Source: CAZYBU01 sp964645775
Lineage (GTDB): Bacteria > Spirochaetota > UBA4802 > UBA5550
Length of the DNA stretch: 50,128 nucleotides
Assembly: GCA_964645775.1 (NCBI GenBank)
Contig: CAZYBU010000024.1
Span: forward strand, 1-50,128
Direction: 5' to 3'
Below, one piece after another: positions 1 to 7,685 of this stretch (the stretch's first letter is position 1; each line of letters opens with the position of its first letter). The notes below the pieces were generated by a model, which was not told the origin of the DNA, did no database searches, and was given only the letters and a program-made list of their open reading frames with translations. The translations under genes and the position numbers were made by a program.

Positions 1-10
1 ATTTTCGAAT

Positions 11-96
11 GTCGACGCCGTGCAGGAGGCACAAAATGGCGTCGACCGGCAGCGGCGCGCTGGGAGCTCGAGGGGTGTTCGCGCTAACACCCCTCG
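11..96. repeat. Two nested/adjacent inverted repeats at window edge
   Basis: Two inverted repeats are visible. GTCGACGCC (11-19) pairs with GGCGTCGAC (39-47). CGAGGGGTGTT (69-79) pairs perfectly with AACACCCCTCG (86-96) around a 6-nt loop. The stretch is clearly more GC-rich than the following 300 bases. The second hairpin has no clear T-run on either strand, so a terminator role is doubtful. A mobile or extragenic repeat unit cut by the window edge is equally possible. Confidence 0.5.
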
Positions 97-141
97 AAAT
101 AGAAATTTCAGGAAAGCAAAAGCCAAAGGAAAAAGTAATCT

Positions 142-283
142 CGACGAAGTCGGAATTCAGAACGTTCCCGGAGAGAAAGGTCTCGCAAAAAAGATTTCAG
201 GAGAGCAAAAAGGACAGAGCAATTCAGGAGAGAAAGGTCTCGCAAAAAAGATTTCAGGTGAGCAAACAATTCCGCCTTCGTCG
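142..283. repeat. 40-bp direct repeat bracketed by 16-bp inverted arms
   Basis: Two 40-bp copies at 170-209 and 227-266 differ at one base and start 57 bases apart; a weaker third piece lies near 104-122. The pair is bracketed by arms at 142-157 and 268-283 that are inverted copies of each other with 15 of 16 matches. No gene is supported between 1 and 400: the open frames here have no credible start and no recognisable protein. The block lies downstream of the lipoprotein gene that ends at 401. Confidence 0.6.
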
Positions 284-400
284 CAGAAAAAAGGACATAC
301 ACATGGTGTTGGGGCAAGAAAATGCTCAGAAATAATTACAGGAAATAAAAACCCAGATGAAAAATCAACCATTCAGGATAAAAGAAACAAAAGAAAAAAC

Positions 401-997
401 CTACCAGTTGGAGGCCTCCAGTTCAATCTTCTCCATGATCTCCTCTTCGGAAAGGTCCGGGTTAGGCATGGCAGAGACCAGGTCTTCCAGGATATTAAAA
501 AGGGGGGCCGAATAAGTTCGAGCAGTATCCCCGTAGACCTGCCTGTAGGTCTCCGCCAGATTTTCCAGTGATGGAGCTCCGGTCTTATCCCTTCGGCGGG
601 CGGTGGCCTCCCAGACCACCTTTTTATCCATGCAACGGTGGAGCCTGCCGGTAATGGTCATGGCCACTTTATCACTTTTTCTCACCACAGAGTTAATGCG
701 GAATTCCAGAACTCCCCTGTTTTTATCGCATAGACTGTCGATATCCAGGGATGAAGACCCGGTCGAATATACCAGATAATTCCTGTTTGTCCGGACAACA
801 TCCCGGCCGATAGCGCTTGCCAGGGGAGCGAGACGTTTAACTCCCGCAACCGGCCGGGTGGTGACATGAATCCGTTTTATCATGTCAGCCCCCTTCCGGT
901 AACCTGTCAGGGTCCGGTTCTTATAAACACTGGAACAGGCCACAGAAGAGAGAAGAAAAAGAAGGGCGAGTAAGCGAACAAATCCTGGAATCCTCAT
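401..997 (-). CDS. Lipoprotein partner of RND exporter (possibly MXAN_6521/LA_1396-like)
   Basis: A 198-residue protein with a lipoprotein signal: a hydrophobic stretch ending LLSSVAC, with the lipidated Cys near residue 21. The mature part begins with a segment of the kind 'IKRIHVTTRPVAG' followed by 'RTNRNYLV'. This reminds me of the small MXAN_6521/LA_1396 lipoprotein family, but the match is from memory and not certain. The start codon overlaps the stop of the RND exporter gene by four bases (ATGA type), so the two are translationally coupled and probably work together. A role as an outer-membrane or periplasmic accessory of the exporter is inferred from this coupling. It is the last gene of the operon starting at 4057. 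Confidence 0.75.
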   Translation of the reverse strand: MRIPGFVRLLALLFLLSSVACSSVYKNRTLTGYRKGADMIKRIHVTTRPVAGVKRLAPLASAIGRDVVRTNRNYLVYSTGSSSLDIDSLCDKNRGVLEFRINSVVRKSDKVAMTITGRLHRCMDKKVVWEATARRRDKTGAPSLENLAETYRQVYGDTARTYSAPLFNILEDLVSAMPNPDLSEEEIMEKIELEASNW

Positions 998-3453
998 ACA
1001 TCAATGTCCTTCGGGATCAGGATTTTTTTATCCTCAGCAAACTGAAGCAGAGCCGGCATGACCGTAAAGGCTACTAACAGGGCCGCCGATATACCGAAAA
1101 CGGCCAGCGCCCCCATGGATGTAATCCCTCTGTGACCGGAGAAGAAGAGGGCCCCCCATCCGATCAGGGTGGTAATACTGGAACCGGCCACGGCGGCCCC
1201 GGTATGCCGGATAGCCACCATGACGGATCTGCTTTCCAGATACCGATTATAGAGATGAATCCCATTCGATATCCCGTAACCGAGAACGACCGGAAAGACG
1301 ACAATGTTAATATAGTTTATCTTCCAGTCGAATAACGACATCAGACCCAGCATCCAGATCATTCCTCCCAGAAGAGGAAGCATGGCAAAAACCAGCGCGC
1401 GGGGATCCCGATAATGAATCATAATAATCAATAGAATGAGCGCCGCTGTCAGGGCAGGGAATATTTTCCCGTCCCGCAGAACGATCATGGCCAGGTTAGC
1501 CATAAGTATCATATGGCCGGTGGCATGGTAGGTGTTGCCGTTCACCGTAATAGAACCGGCCTGTTTCGTAAACTTCATGGTATTCTTGCTGTTTGTGTTT
1601 GAACCCCTTGGAATGATAAGTGTGAAATACCCGTCCTCCCCGGATTCGGGAACAGGTCGAAACTGTTCAAGAAGATCATCCGGGACCTCTTCCATGGTAT
1701 AGGGCTGGGTTGTTACGGAATTCTGGACCAGATCGAATATCTTCTTGTTTTCTCCTTCGAAGATATCTTCAGGAAGCATCTCTATACGCATCTGCATCTT
1801 GTCCAGAATGGCCCGTACCTTCATCTGCTTTTCCATGGGAGGAGCAATAGTAAAGATAGAGTATACCTGTTCTACCCTGTCATATTTGTCAGGATGTTCT
1901 TTGAGCTTCCGGTAAACTGCCTCTGTGTCCTCCAGATTATCCGTGTAGATAATTGAAGGAAGCCCCTTGCGGCCAAACCGCTCCTGGATCTCATCCATGA
2001 GGACAAGGGCCGGAGTGTCTCCCGTGGCGAAGGAACGGCTGTCATAGTCAAACTGAATACGGGTGGTAAACCAGGCAAGTCCCAGGGTTAAAATCAGTGA
2101 GACGATCAGGATCTTGCGGGCGTGGGGAAAGGGAATCTTCACCAGGTCAGCCCTGTCAATTTTGCTGATATTGATAATCAGGTTATTCTTGAAACCGGGC
2201 CATATCCTGTCAAAGAGCATATACATGACCGGAAGGAAGATATACATCATGGTAGCTATGATAAGAATACCGACCCCGGCGATAAGACCCAGATGAGAGA
2301 ATCCTTTAAAATCGGCCAGTACCAGAACAAAAAGGGAAACAGCCACCGTCATGGCGCTTATAAAGGAGGAATAACCTGAATGACGAATGGTTTCATGAAT
2401 ACTTTCATGGAGGTCAAGCCTGTGAGAATATTCTTCGCGGAATCTAAAAATATAATGTATGCCGAAGTCTATACCGAATCCCATAAGAATGGCGCCCAGC
2501 ATGGCTGTTACCACATTCAGTTCACCAAGGGCGACCTTAGTGAAACCGAATGTTATAAAGATACTCATTACGAGGATGAGCATAATGAGAATTATCTGGC
2601 TGGGCCTGCGAAGAAGCAAAGATAGATAGAGCAGAATTCCTATAAAGGCGACGGTGGATACCGGGGCCAGGGCTTTTTTCAGGTGCATGGAATCCTGGTA
2701 TGCCAGTTTAAACTCTCCCGTGATACCATAGGTAATAGTTGAACCTTCCGCCATCTCTCCGCCGTATTTCTCCTTGAGGACGGCGTTATTCGGGTTCTCA
2801 CGGTTGTATTCCTCGATAATGCTGTTCACGTCATCCAGCAGCTTTCGGCTGAAGTCGAGATTATTGGGAATACCGTCTGCGTCCACGACGATGAGGATCA
2901 TCTCCCCTTTCGGATCGAGATTGTACTTATCATCAACGTGCTGGAGGTTAATATTGCCGTACCTGCCGACGATCTCCTCAATCTGTTTATCAATATCCGA
3001 GCTGTCGGATTTAAGGCCCATCTTCTCCCGAGTAGCGGAACGGATTTTTTTGCGGAAGAGATCGTATATCTTCTCCAGGTCTTCCAGGTCCATGAAATAG
3101 GCGACATGTTTTTTCATGAAATCGATGTGCTTCTGTTTGCAGGAGGCGTCCCTTACCTGGGGCAGGTCGTTAATCCTGGCGGTAAGGTCGTTGGCGACCT
3201 TTTTCATATGATCAAGATCATCGCCTCGCAGGGCAAGGTAGAGGTTGCCGTATCCACCGGCCAGATTAAACATCTTCTTCGTGGCGACTACGCTGGGAAG
3301 ATCCTGTGGAATCAGTTCCAACTGGTTGTAATTAATTGTCAGCTGGGTCATCTTCCAGACTGAAAGACCCACAACTATTATGATGACCAGAGCAATGAAT
3401 CCGGGGTAACGTATCAGTCGATCACTGATAAACCGTGCGATTTTATCTTTCAT
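994..3453 (-). CDS. RND-superfamily exporter, HAE3/MMPL type
   Basis: An 819-residue inner-membrane transporter with the duplicated RND layout: one N-terminal membrane helix, a large periplasmic domain (about 40-255), a helix bundle (about 260-420), a second periplasmic domain (about 450-660) and a final bundle. The fourth-helix motif GFGIDFGIHY carries the Asp expected for proton coupling; the second half has the related GYGISNGIHLYNRY without the Asp. The length and MMPL-like helices fit the HAE3 group, which includes the hopanoid transporter HpnN and other lipid exporters. An AGGA ribosome site lies 6 bases before the ATG. It is flanked in the same operon by an MlaC-like protein and a lipoprotein, which supports lipid or hydrophobic cargo. 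The cargo itself cannot be read from sequence. Confidence 0.9.
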   Translation of the reverse strand: MKDKIARFISDRLIRYPGFIALVIIIVVGLSVWKMTQLTINYNQLELIPQDLPSVVATKKMFNLAGGYGNLYLALRGDDLDHMKKVANDLTARINDLPQVRDASCKQKHIDFMKKHVAYFMDLEDLEKIYDLFRKKIRSATREKMGLKSDSSDIDKQIEEIVGRYGNINLQHVDDKYNLDPKGEMILIVVDADGIPNNLDFSRKLLDDVNSIIEEYNRENPNNAVLKEKYGGEMAEGSTITYGITGEFKLAYQDSMHLKKALAPVSTVAFIGILLYLSLLLRRPSQIILIMLILVMSIFITFGFTKVALGELNVVTAMLGAILMGFGIDFGIHYIFRFREEYSHRLDLHESIHETIRHSGYSSFISAMTVAVSLFVLVLADFKGFSHLGLIAGVGILIIATMMYIFLPVMYMLFDRIWPGFKNNLIINISKIDRADLVKIPFPHARKILIVSLILTLGLAWFTTRIQFDYDSRSFATGDTPALVLMDEIQERFGRKGLPSIIYTDNLEDTEAVYRKLKEHPDKYDRVEQVYSIFTIAPPMEKQMKVRAILDKMQMRIEMLPEDIFEGENKKIFDLVQNSVTTQPYTMEEVPDDLLEQFRPVPESGEDGYFTLIIPRGSNTNSKNTMKFTKQAGSITVNGNTYHATGHMILMANLAMIVLRDGKIFPALTAALILLIIMIHYRDPRALVFAMLPLLGGMIWMLGLMSLFDWKINYINIVVFPVVLGYGISNGIHLYNRYLESRSVMVAIRHTGAAVAGSSITTLIGWGALFFSGHRGITSMGALAVFGISAALLVAFTVMPALLQFAEDKKILIPKDIDV

Positions 3454-3475
3454 TAATGATCCTGGTTGTTATGAT

Positions 3476-4057
3476 TTATTGCCGCTCTTCAAAGACTTTA
3501 CGTATTGCGGCCATTGCCTGATCTATGGAACCGCCGTTGGACATGATAGGCCGGACTGTATCCTTGTTAAGGCCGTCGAGAAAACCTTCCATAACAATAT
3601 AAACTTCCACTCCCTTCCATGTTCCGTCGGATTGTTTCTTTAACCCGATATGTATTTTCTGGTCCTGGTTCTCAACGGTCTTATCGAAAACAGCCACGGT
3701 TTCACAGAGTGCCATGCTTCCCATGCTTGTAATATTTCCGAACCTGAGCCATTTTAGACGTTTGGTAATCACCGGGAACTTCTCCCTGATGAGTTTTTTC
3801 ATGAAGGATATCATTTTCTGTTTCTGCTCGTAAGACATGTCATCCCAGTAACCATCCATGACAATCTTTGCCATGCCCTGGAAATCGAGGAAGGTAATGG
3901 CACGATTGTAATCTCCCTTCTTAATCCAGTAGCGCGCCCCGGCAAGGGTCCTCATGATAGACTGGCGGTCGGCCACTGACACAGTTGCACTATGGACCGA
4001 TACCCCCGGGCCGCAAAGAATTATTAGAATGAGCATAAAGAGAATGGATTTTTTCAC
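3476..4057 (-). CDS. MlaC/Ttg2D-like periplasmic lipid-binding protein
   Basis: A 193-residue secreted protein with a clear signal peptide (residues 1-23). The segment 'FDFQGMAKIVMDGYWDDM' followed by 'SYEQKQKMISFMKKL' matches the pattern of the MlaC/Ttg2D family, which binds phospholipid in the periplasm, and the total length is normal for that family. The start codon is GTG at 4057, preceded by AAGGAG at 7 bases. It is the first gene of an operon with an RND exporter and a lipoprotein. An MlaC-like protein beside an HAE3 transporter recalls the HpnM/HpnN pairing in hopanoid transport. No MlaA, MlaD, MlaE or MlaF homologue is seen nearby, so this is not a classical Mla ABC cluster. Confidence 0.75.
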   Translation of the reverse strand: MKKSILFMLILIILCGPGVSVHSATVSVADRQSIMRTLAGARYWIKKGDYNRAITFLDFQGMAKIVMDGYWDDMSYEQKQKMISFMKKLIREKFPVITKRLKWLRFGNITSMGSMALCETVAVFDKTVENQDQKIHIGLKKQSDGTWKGVEVYIVMEGFLDGLNKDTVRPIMSNGGSIDQAMAAIRKVFEERQ

Positions 4058-4103
4058 GGATTATCTCCTTGGTTAATAGATTGTCCGGATGAAATACTCC
4101 AGC

Positions 4104-4132
4104 AATCTATAAAAAAAGAATGTGGTCGTCAA
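4104..4132 (-). promoter_or_regulatory. Predicted sigma-70-type promoter of MlaC-RND operon
   Basis: Read on the minus strand: TTGACG (4127-4132), a 17-base spacer, then TAGATT (4104-4109). It ends about 47 bases before the GTG start at 4057. The spacing is ideal and the hexamers match 5/6 and 4/6. The rest of 4058-4220 shows nothing else. Confidence 0.4.
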
Positions 4133-4220
4133 AAAATATCACGGGAAAAGACGAAAAATTACAGCGTACATATCCTTCAACAACCCTTAAATTGGCAAGT
4201 ATAAAAACAAACATTCTCTC

Positions 4221-4784
4221 CTAACTCCAGTAAAGAGTATTCCATCTGTCCCTGTATGCGCAGTTTTCCGGCTTAACTCTCTCCGGCGCCTTCTTCGGGA
4301 TAGTGGCGGATCTTCCCACAGGCACTGCCACCACGGAAACAATGTCTTCCGGCAATTCAAGCAGTTCATCAACGCGGCCATGGTCCATGGAACCGACCAC
4401 AACGCTTCCCAATCCCATCTCATGGGCACGGAGAGAGAGATTCTGTACGGCCATTCCCAGATCAAACATGTACCAGTTATCGTACCGGGTTTTAAGTGAC
4501 CCATCCTTCCCATGACCTGAACGATTGATTTCCCCACAGGCAACAATAACGGCCGAAGCGGAAAACGAGCATTTCCTGGCCGGATTATTAGGCGAATAAC
4601 ATTCGGTTACGGCGTTAATCTGGTCCCTGTCCCGCAAAACTATAAATCTCCAGGCCTGTACATTGGCCCATGACGGCGCCCAGCAGGCCGCGTCTATCAG
4701 TTCACGAATCTGGTCATCGGTTACAGGATCATCACTGAAATTTCGTATGCTTCTCCGATTAGTGATTGCGTCATGTACATCCAT
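4221..4784 (-). CDS. Nitroreductase-family oxidoreductase
   Basis: A 187-residue protein of the FMN-dependent nitroreductase fold. The N-terminus 'DVHDAITNRRSIRNF' is the typical FMN-phosphate-binding RRSIR segment, followed by 'APSWANVQAWRFIV' and, near the C-terminal third, 'HEMGLGSVVVG'. These enzymes use NAD(P)H to reduce nitro groups, quinones or flavin substrates; the substrate cannot be predicted. The start at 4784 is chosen because GGAGG lies 7-8 bases upstream. A longer frame to 4838 would put this ribosome site inside the gene and add residues foreign to the family. The gene stands alone, divergent from the HD-GYP regulator at 4930. Confidence 0.88.
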   Translation of the reverse strand: MDVHDAITNRRSIRNFSDDPVTDDQIRELIDAACWAPSWANVQAWRFIVLRDRDQINAVTECYSPNNPARKCSFSASAVIVACGEINRSGHGKDGSLKTRYDNWYMFDLGMAVQNLSLRAHEMGLGSVVVGSMDHGRVDELLELPEDIVSVVAVPVGRSATIPKKAPERVKPENCAYRDRWNTLYWS

Positions 4785-4929
4785 ACTGATACCTCCAGAA
4801 TATGGGAGAAAAATAAAATGATTAAAAGGTACCGTCAAGGTAATAATGTCCCGATCACCCGCTCAATAATTATTGACAGACTGAACAGTTGAAAGATCAT
4901 GTTTATGTATTGTCGACATTGAAACTATT

Positions 4930-6000
4930 ATGGAACCAAAGAAAAAAATTGTACTGTGTATTGACGATGAACCGATGTTCACCCGGACAGTTTCCGACTT
5001 CCTGGAGGACACCGGATACATACCATTAAGCGCCCTGAACGGCAGGGAAGGACTTAAGCTTTACCAGGAAGAATCACCTGACATTGTCCTGATCGATCTT
5101 AATATGCCCGATATCAATGGCCTGGAGATTTTATCATCCATACGCGAAGATTCAGATGAAGTTCCTGTAATTATTATTTCGGGAACCGGTGAGATAAAGG
5201 ATGTTATCAAGGCCCTCCGGTTGGGCGCCTGGGACTATCTTACCAAACCGATCGAGAACATGGCCATGCTGGAATATGCCGTAAACCGGGTACTCAACCA
5301 TTCACAGATGCTGAGGGAAAACAGGGAATACCGGGAGAACCTGGAAGAACTGGTTCAACAGCGAACTGAGGAACTTGAGAAAAGCAATGATCACCTGTTT
5401 CACACACTCAAGGAGACGGTTAATTCCCTGGCCACGGTCACGGAGAAACGGGACCCCTATACAGCGGGCCACCAGGAGAGGGTATCAATCCTTGCCTCGG
5501 CCATTGCCCGCTCCCTGGGGCTGGATCAGCACACCATTAACGCGATTCGAATAGCCGGTATGCTTCATGACGTCGGTAAGATATCCGTTCCTCAGGAGCT
5601 TCTCTCCAAACCGACCCGTCTCACGGATTATGAATTCGAGATTGTCAAAACCCACAGCACATCAGGATTTGAAATCATTAAAAATATTCCCTTTGACGCT
5701 CCCGTGGCCGAGATGGTTCACCAGCACCACGAGCGGCTGGATGGATCAGGGTATCCCCGGGGACTTGCCGGAGATGAGATACTCCAGGGTTCAAGAATTC
5801 TCGTGGTAGCCGATGTGGTTGAAGCCATGTCATCCCACCGTCCCTACAGACCAGCGGTGGGTATCGACCATGCCCTGGAAGAGATCCAGAGTCAAAGAGG
5901 CATCCTCTATGATGAAGAATGCGTGAATTGCTGCGTCGATCTTTTCAACGGAAACCAGGATGACATTGAATCTCTCAGGTACTATTACGTCAAGACCTGA
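4930..6000 (+). CDS. Response regulator with HD-GYP phosphodiesterase output (RpfG type)
   Basis: A 356-residue cytoplasmic regulator. Residues about 5-120 are a receiver domain with the acidic pair D12-D13, phospho-acceptor D56 (in LIDLNMP) and K106 (LTKP). A coiled coil follows (about 120-165). Residues about 165-340 are an HD-GYP domain: HD at 213-214 with K217 (LHDVGKI), then HHERLDGSGYPRGL with GYP at 274-276, and the RPYR segment. All residues needed for cyclic-di-GMP hydrolysis appear intact, so phosphorylation by an unseen kinase probably controls c-di-GMP breakdown. No histidine kinase is adjacent. It is convergent with a receiver-only protein that ends 17 bases downstream. Confidence 0.93.
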   Translation: MEPKKKIVLCIDDEPMFTRTVSDFLEDTGYIPLSALNGREGLKLYQEESPDIVLIDLNMPDINGLEILSSIREDSDEVPVIIISGTGEIKDVIKALRLGAWDYLTKPIENMAMLEYAVNRVLNHSQMLRENREYRENLEELVQQRTEELEKSNDHLFHTLKETVNSLATVTEKRDPYTAGHQERVSILASAIARSLGLDQHTINAIRIAGMLHDVGKISVPQELLSKPTRLTDYEFEIVKTHSTSGFEIIKNIPFDAPVAEMVHQHHERLDGSGYPRGLAGDEILQGSRILVVADVVEAMSSHRPYRPAVGIDHALEEIQSQRGILYDEECVNCCVDLFNGNQDDIESLRYYYVKT

Positions 6001-6016
6001 AAAAGACCTCACATAC

Positions 6017-6649
6017 TTAGAAAATCTTCTGTAAAATCTCGTAAAACTGCCTGCAGCTGATCGGTTTTGTTATGAATGCGTCGAAACCTGCCCTTCTGCA
6101 TTGTTCCCTGACATCATCCGTTGCGAAGGCCGTGAGCGCCAGAACGGGTACATCTTTATCCTCTCCTTCACGTATCATGCTGCAGGTTCGTATTCCATCC
6201 ATTACGGGCATATGGATATCCAGGATTACGCATGAAATACCCTTTTCCGTGTGCAGCGCATCAAGAGCTTCCTGCCCATTATTGACTGGGATTACTTCCA
6301 GACCTGCTTTTTCAAGAAGACGTATGGCAAGAAGCATATTCGTGGGATTGTCCTCCGCCAGGAGTACATGCTCACCTGAAAAACGGGGTAAAATAAAATT
6401 ATTATCATGCAGATCATAGGAATCTTCAATAATCTGGTACTTAAACCCCTCGTTACCATAAACCGGGATTATTTCCGGCGAAGGTTTTTTGTATTCAGCG
6501 GGATGGTCCATTAAGTGTGAAATCAGTCCGTTACCGGGCTCTTCGTTTTCCATCCCTTCCGGGTTTCCCGATATAATTGGGAAAACCGGAATGTGGTTAC
6601 AATCCTGTTTACATTCGGAAATCCGTCCCTGAAGCATGTAAATCACCAT
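6017..6649 (-). CDS. Stand-alone receiver-domain protein, possible hybrid kinase remnant
   Basis: Of 210 residues, only the last 120 are recognisable: a receiver domain with 'HVLLAEDNPTNMLLA', phospho-acceptor Asp in CVILDIHMPVMDG and the Lys in FITKP. The 'AEDNPTN' and 'DIHMPVMDG' wording is typical of receiver domains attached to hybrid histidine kinases rather than of output regulators. The first ~90 residues have no fold I recognise and contain a Cys/His-bearing stretch (ECKQDCNH). No kinase core is present in the upstream 500 bases, which are repeats. It may be a single-domain regulator or the tail of a lost hybrid kinase. No output domain follows, and the exact start is uncertain. Confidence 0.7.
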   Translation of the reverse strand: MVIYMLQGRISECKQDCNHIPVFPIISGNPEGMENEEPGNGLISHLMDHPAEYKKPSPEIIPVYGNEGFKYQIIEDSYDLHDNNFILPRFSGEHVLLAEDNPTNMLLAIRLLEKAGLEVIPVNNGQEALDALHTEKGISCVILDIHMPVMDGIRTCSMIREGEDKDVPVLALTAFATDDVREQCRRAGFDAFITKPISCRQFYEILQKIF

Positions 6650-6866
6650 CCTGATCTTTTTCTATTTTACTCAAACGTACCGTAATGGTTACCTGCTACC
6701 GCATTGAACTGATTGCTGTATACAATCACATTGGAACGTTAACTCTTCTCCAATAACTCTTTGTTTCGAACGACTCCAATCAAATCAAATTATAAACATT
6801 TATGTCAATATATTTATTAATTATTCATTCCCGCATTCAAAGAGTAAGCACGATTTCTCAATGCTT

Positions 6867-7116
6867 CCATTGTCCCCGCCGCCGAAGGCGGCGGAAATAG
6901 TAATTCATTCTTTGCACCTGCAATCAGTATTTATCCCTTACCATAATCTGCGATGAAAAACACCATTGTCCCCGCCGCCGAAGGCGGCGGAAATAATAAT
7001 TCATTCTTTGCACCTGCAATCAGTATTTATCCCTTACCATGATCTGCGATGAAAAACACCATTGTCCCCGCCGCCGAAGGCGGCGGAAATAATAATTCTT
7101 TTTTGTTTGCACCTGC
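6867..7116. repeat. Three tandem 96-bp units, each with a CCGCCGCC-GAA-GGCGGCGG hairpin
   Basis: Copies start at 6867, 6963 and 7059, an exact 96-base period. Copies one and two differ by only a few bases; copy three diverges after the hairpin and ends near 7116. Each unit opens with CCATTGTCC followed by an 8-bp perfect stem with a GAA loop, then about 70 bases of AT-rich sequence. The region 6650-7184 contains no supported gene. The hairpin has no T-run, so it is not a standard terminator. It is not CRISPR, because the whole unit repeats with no variable spacer. The function is unknown. Confidence 0.85.
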
Positions 7117-7184
7117 AGGCATCTTCAGGAATAATTACTGATTGAAAATCATCCTGTAAAAAACGTATACGGATCCAATTGCAA

Positions 7185-7685
7185 ATGACACCTATCAAGC
7201 CCATAGGCCGTGTTCACACACCTTATACATCTTCCGCCCCCTACCAGGCGCCGGAAGAAGCTAAAGGTGAATTTTTTCTCGAAATCGAGGATCGATACAT
7301 AAAAGGCCTGCATCGACTGGAATCATTCCGGTATATCTACTGCATCGTCTACCTTGACAGGATACAAAATGAGCCTTCCATGAAGGTACGCCCCCCCTGG
7401 GCGGAAGGCCTGGAGGTGGGACTTTTCGCCAGCCGTTCTCCTCAAAGGCCTAATCCCCTGGGACTGAGCATTGTTGAGGTCAGGGAAGTGCGGGGAAACC
7501 GTGTTTTTACCGGCCCCATCGATTTCTTCGACGGAACTCCCCTTCTGGATATTAAACCTTACATCCAGGACCTGGACAACCGGGAGGACGCCAACCTCGG
7601 CTGGGCTGAAGAGGTTAACAACCGGGAACACCTGATGCTGCATCTCCGTGGTATTCCCCACGGAGATCATGACGTCGTGGAGTGA
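7185..7685 (+). CDS. trmO: tRNA (N6-threonylcarbamoyladenosine37-N6)-methyltransferase TrmO family
   Basis: A protein of about 166 residues matching the UPF0066/TsaA/TrmO family, which uses S-adenosylmethionine to N6-methylate t6A37 in threonine tRNAs. The signature block is SPQRPNPLGLSIVEV, followed by 'GPIDFFDGTPLLDIKPYI' and an N-terminal 'IKPIGRVHTPY'. The length is that of the short catalytic domain alone. The start is ambiguous: ATG at 7185 is listed, but TTG at 7179 is in frame, and no strong ribosome site decides between them. It lies directly after the 96-bp repeat array and overlaps the sulfatase gene tail-to-tail by 19 bases. Confidence 0.88.
   Translation: MTPIKPIGRVHTPYTSSAPYQAPEEAKGEFFLEIEDRYIKGLHRLESFRYIYCIVYLDRIQNEPSMKVRPPWAEGLEVGLFASRSPQRPNPLGLSIVEVREVRGNRVFTGPIDFFDGTPLLDIKPYIQDLDNREDANLGWAEEVNNREHLMLHLRGIPHGDHDVVE

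Noticed and set aside
20..571. Open frame on the plus strand with Gly-x-y-like repeats (GEKGLAKKISGEQ)
   Set aside because: The repeats come from the DNA direct repeat, the frame has no ribosome site, and its second half is antisense to the better-supported lipoprotein gene.
4873..4901. TTGACA upstream of the HD-GYP gene as a promoter
   Set aside because: The -35 hexamer is perfect, but no acceptable -10 lies at 16-19 bases.
6867..7116. CRISPR array
   Set aside because: The entire 96-base unit repeats with no unique spacers, and no cas genes are nearby.
7667..7685. TrmO/sulfatase tail overlap as a regulatory feature
   Set aside because: A 19-base convergent overlap is common in compact genomes and needs no special explanation.
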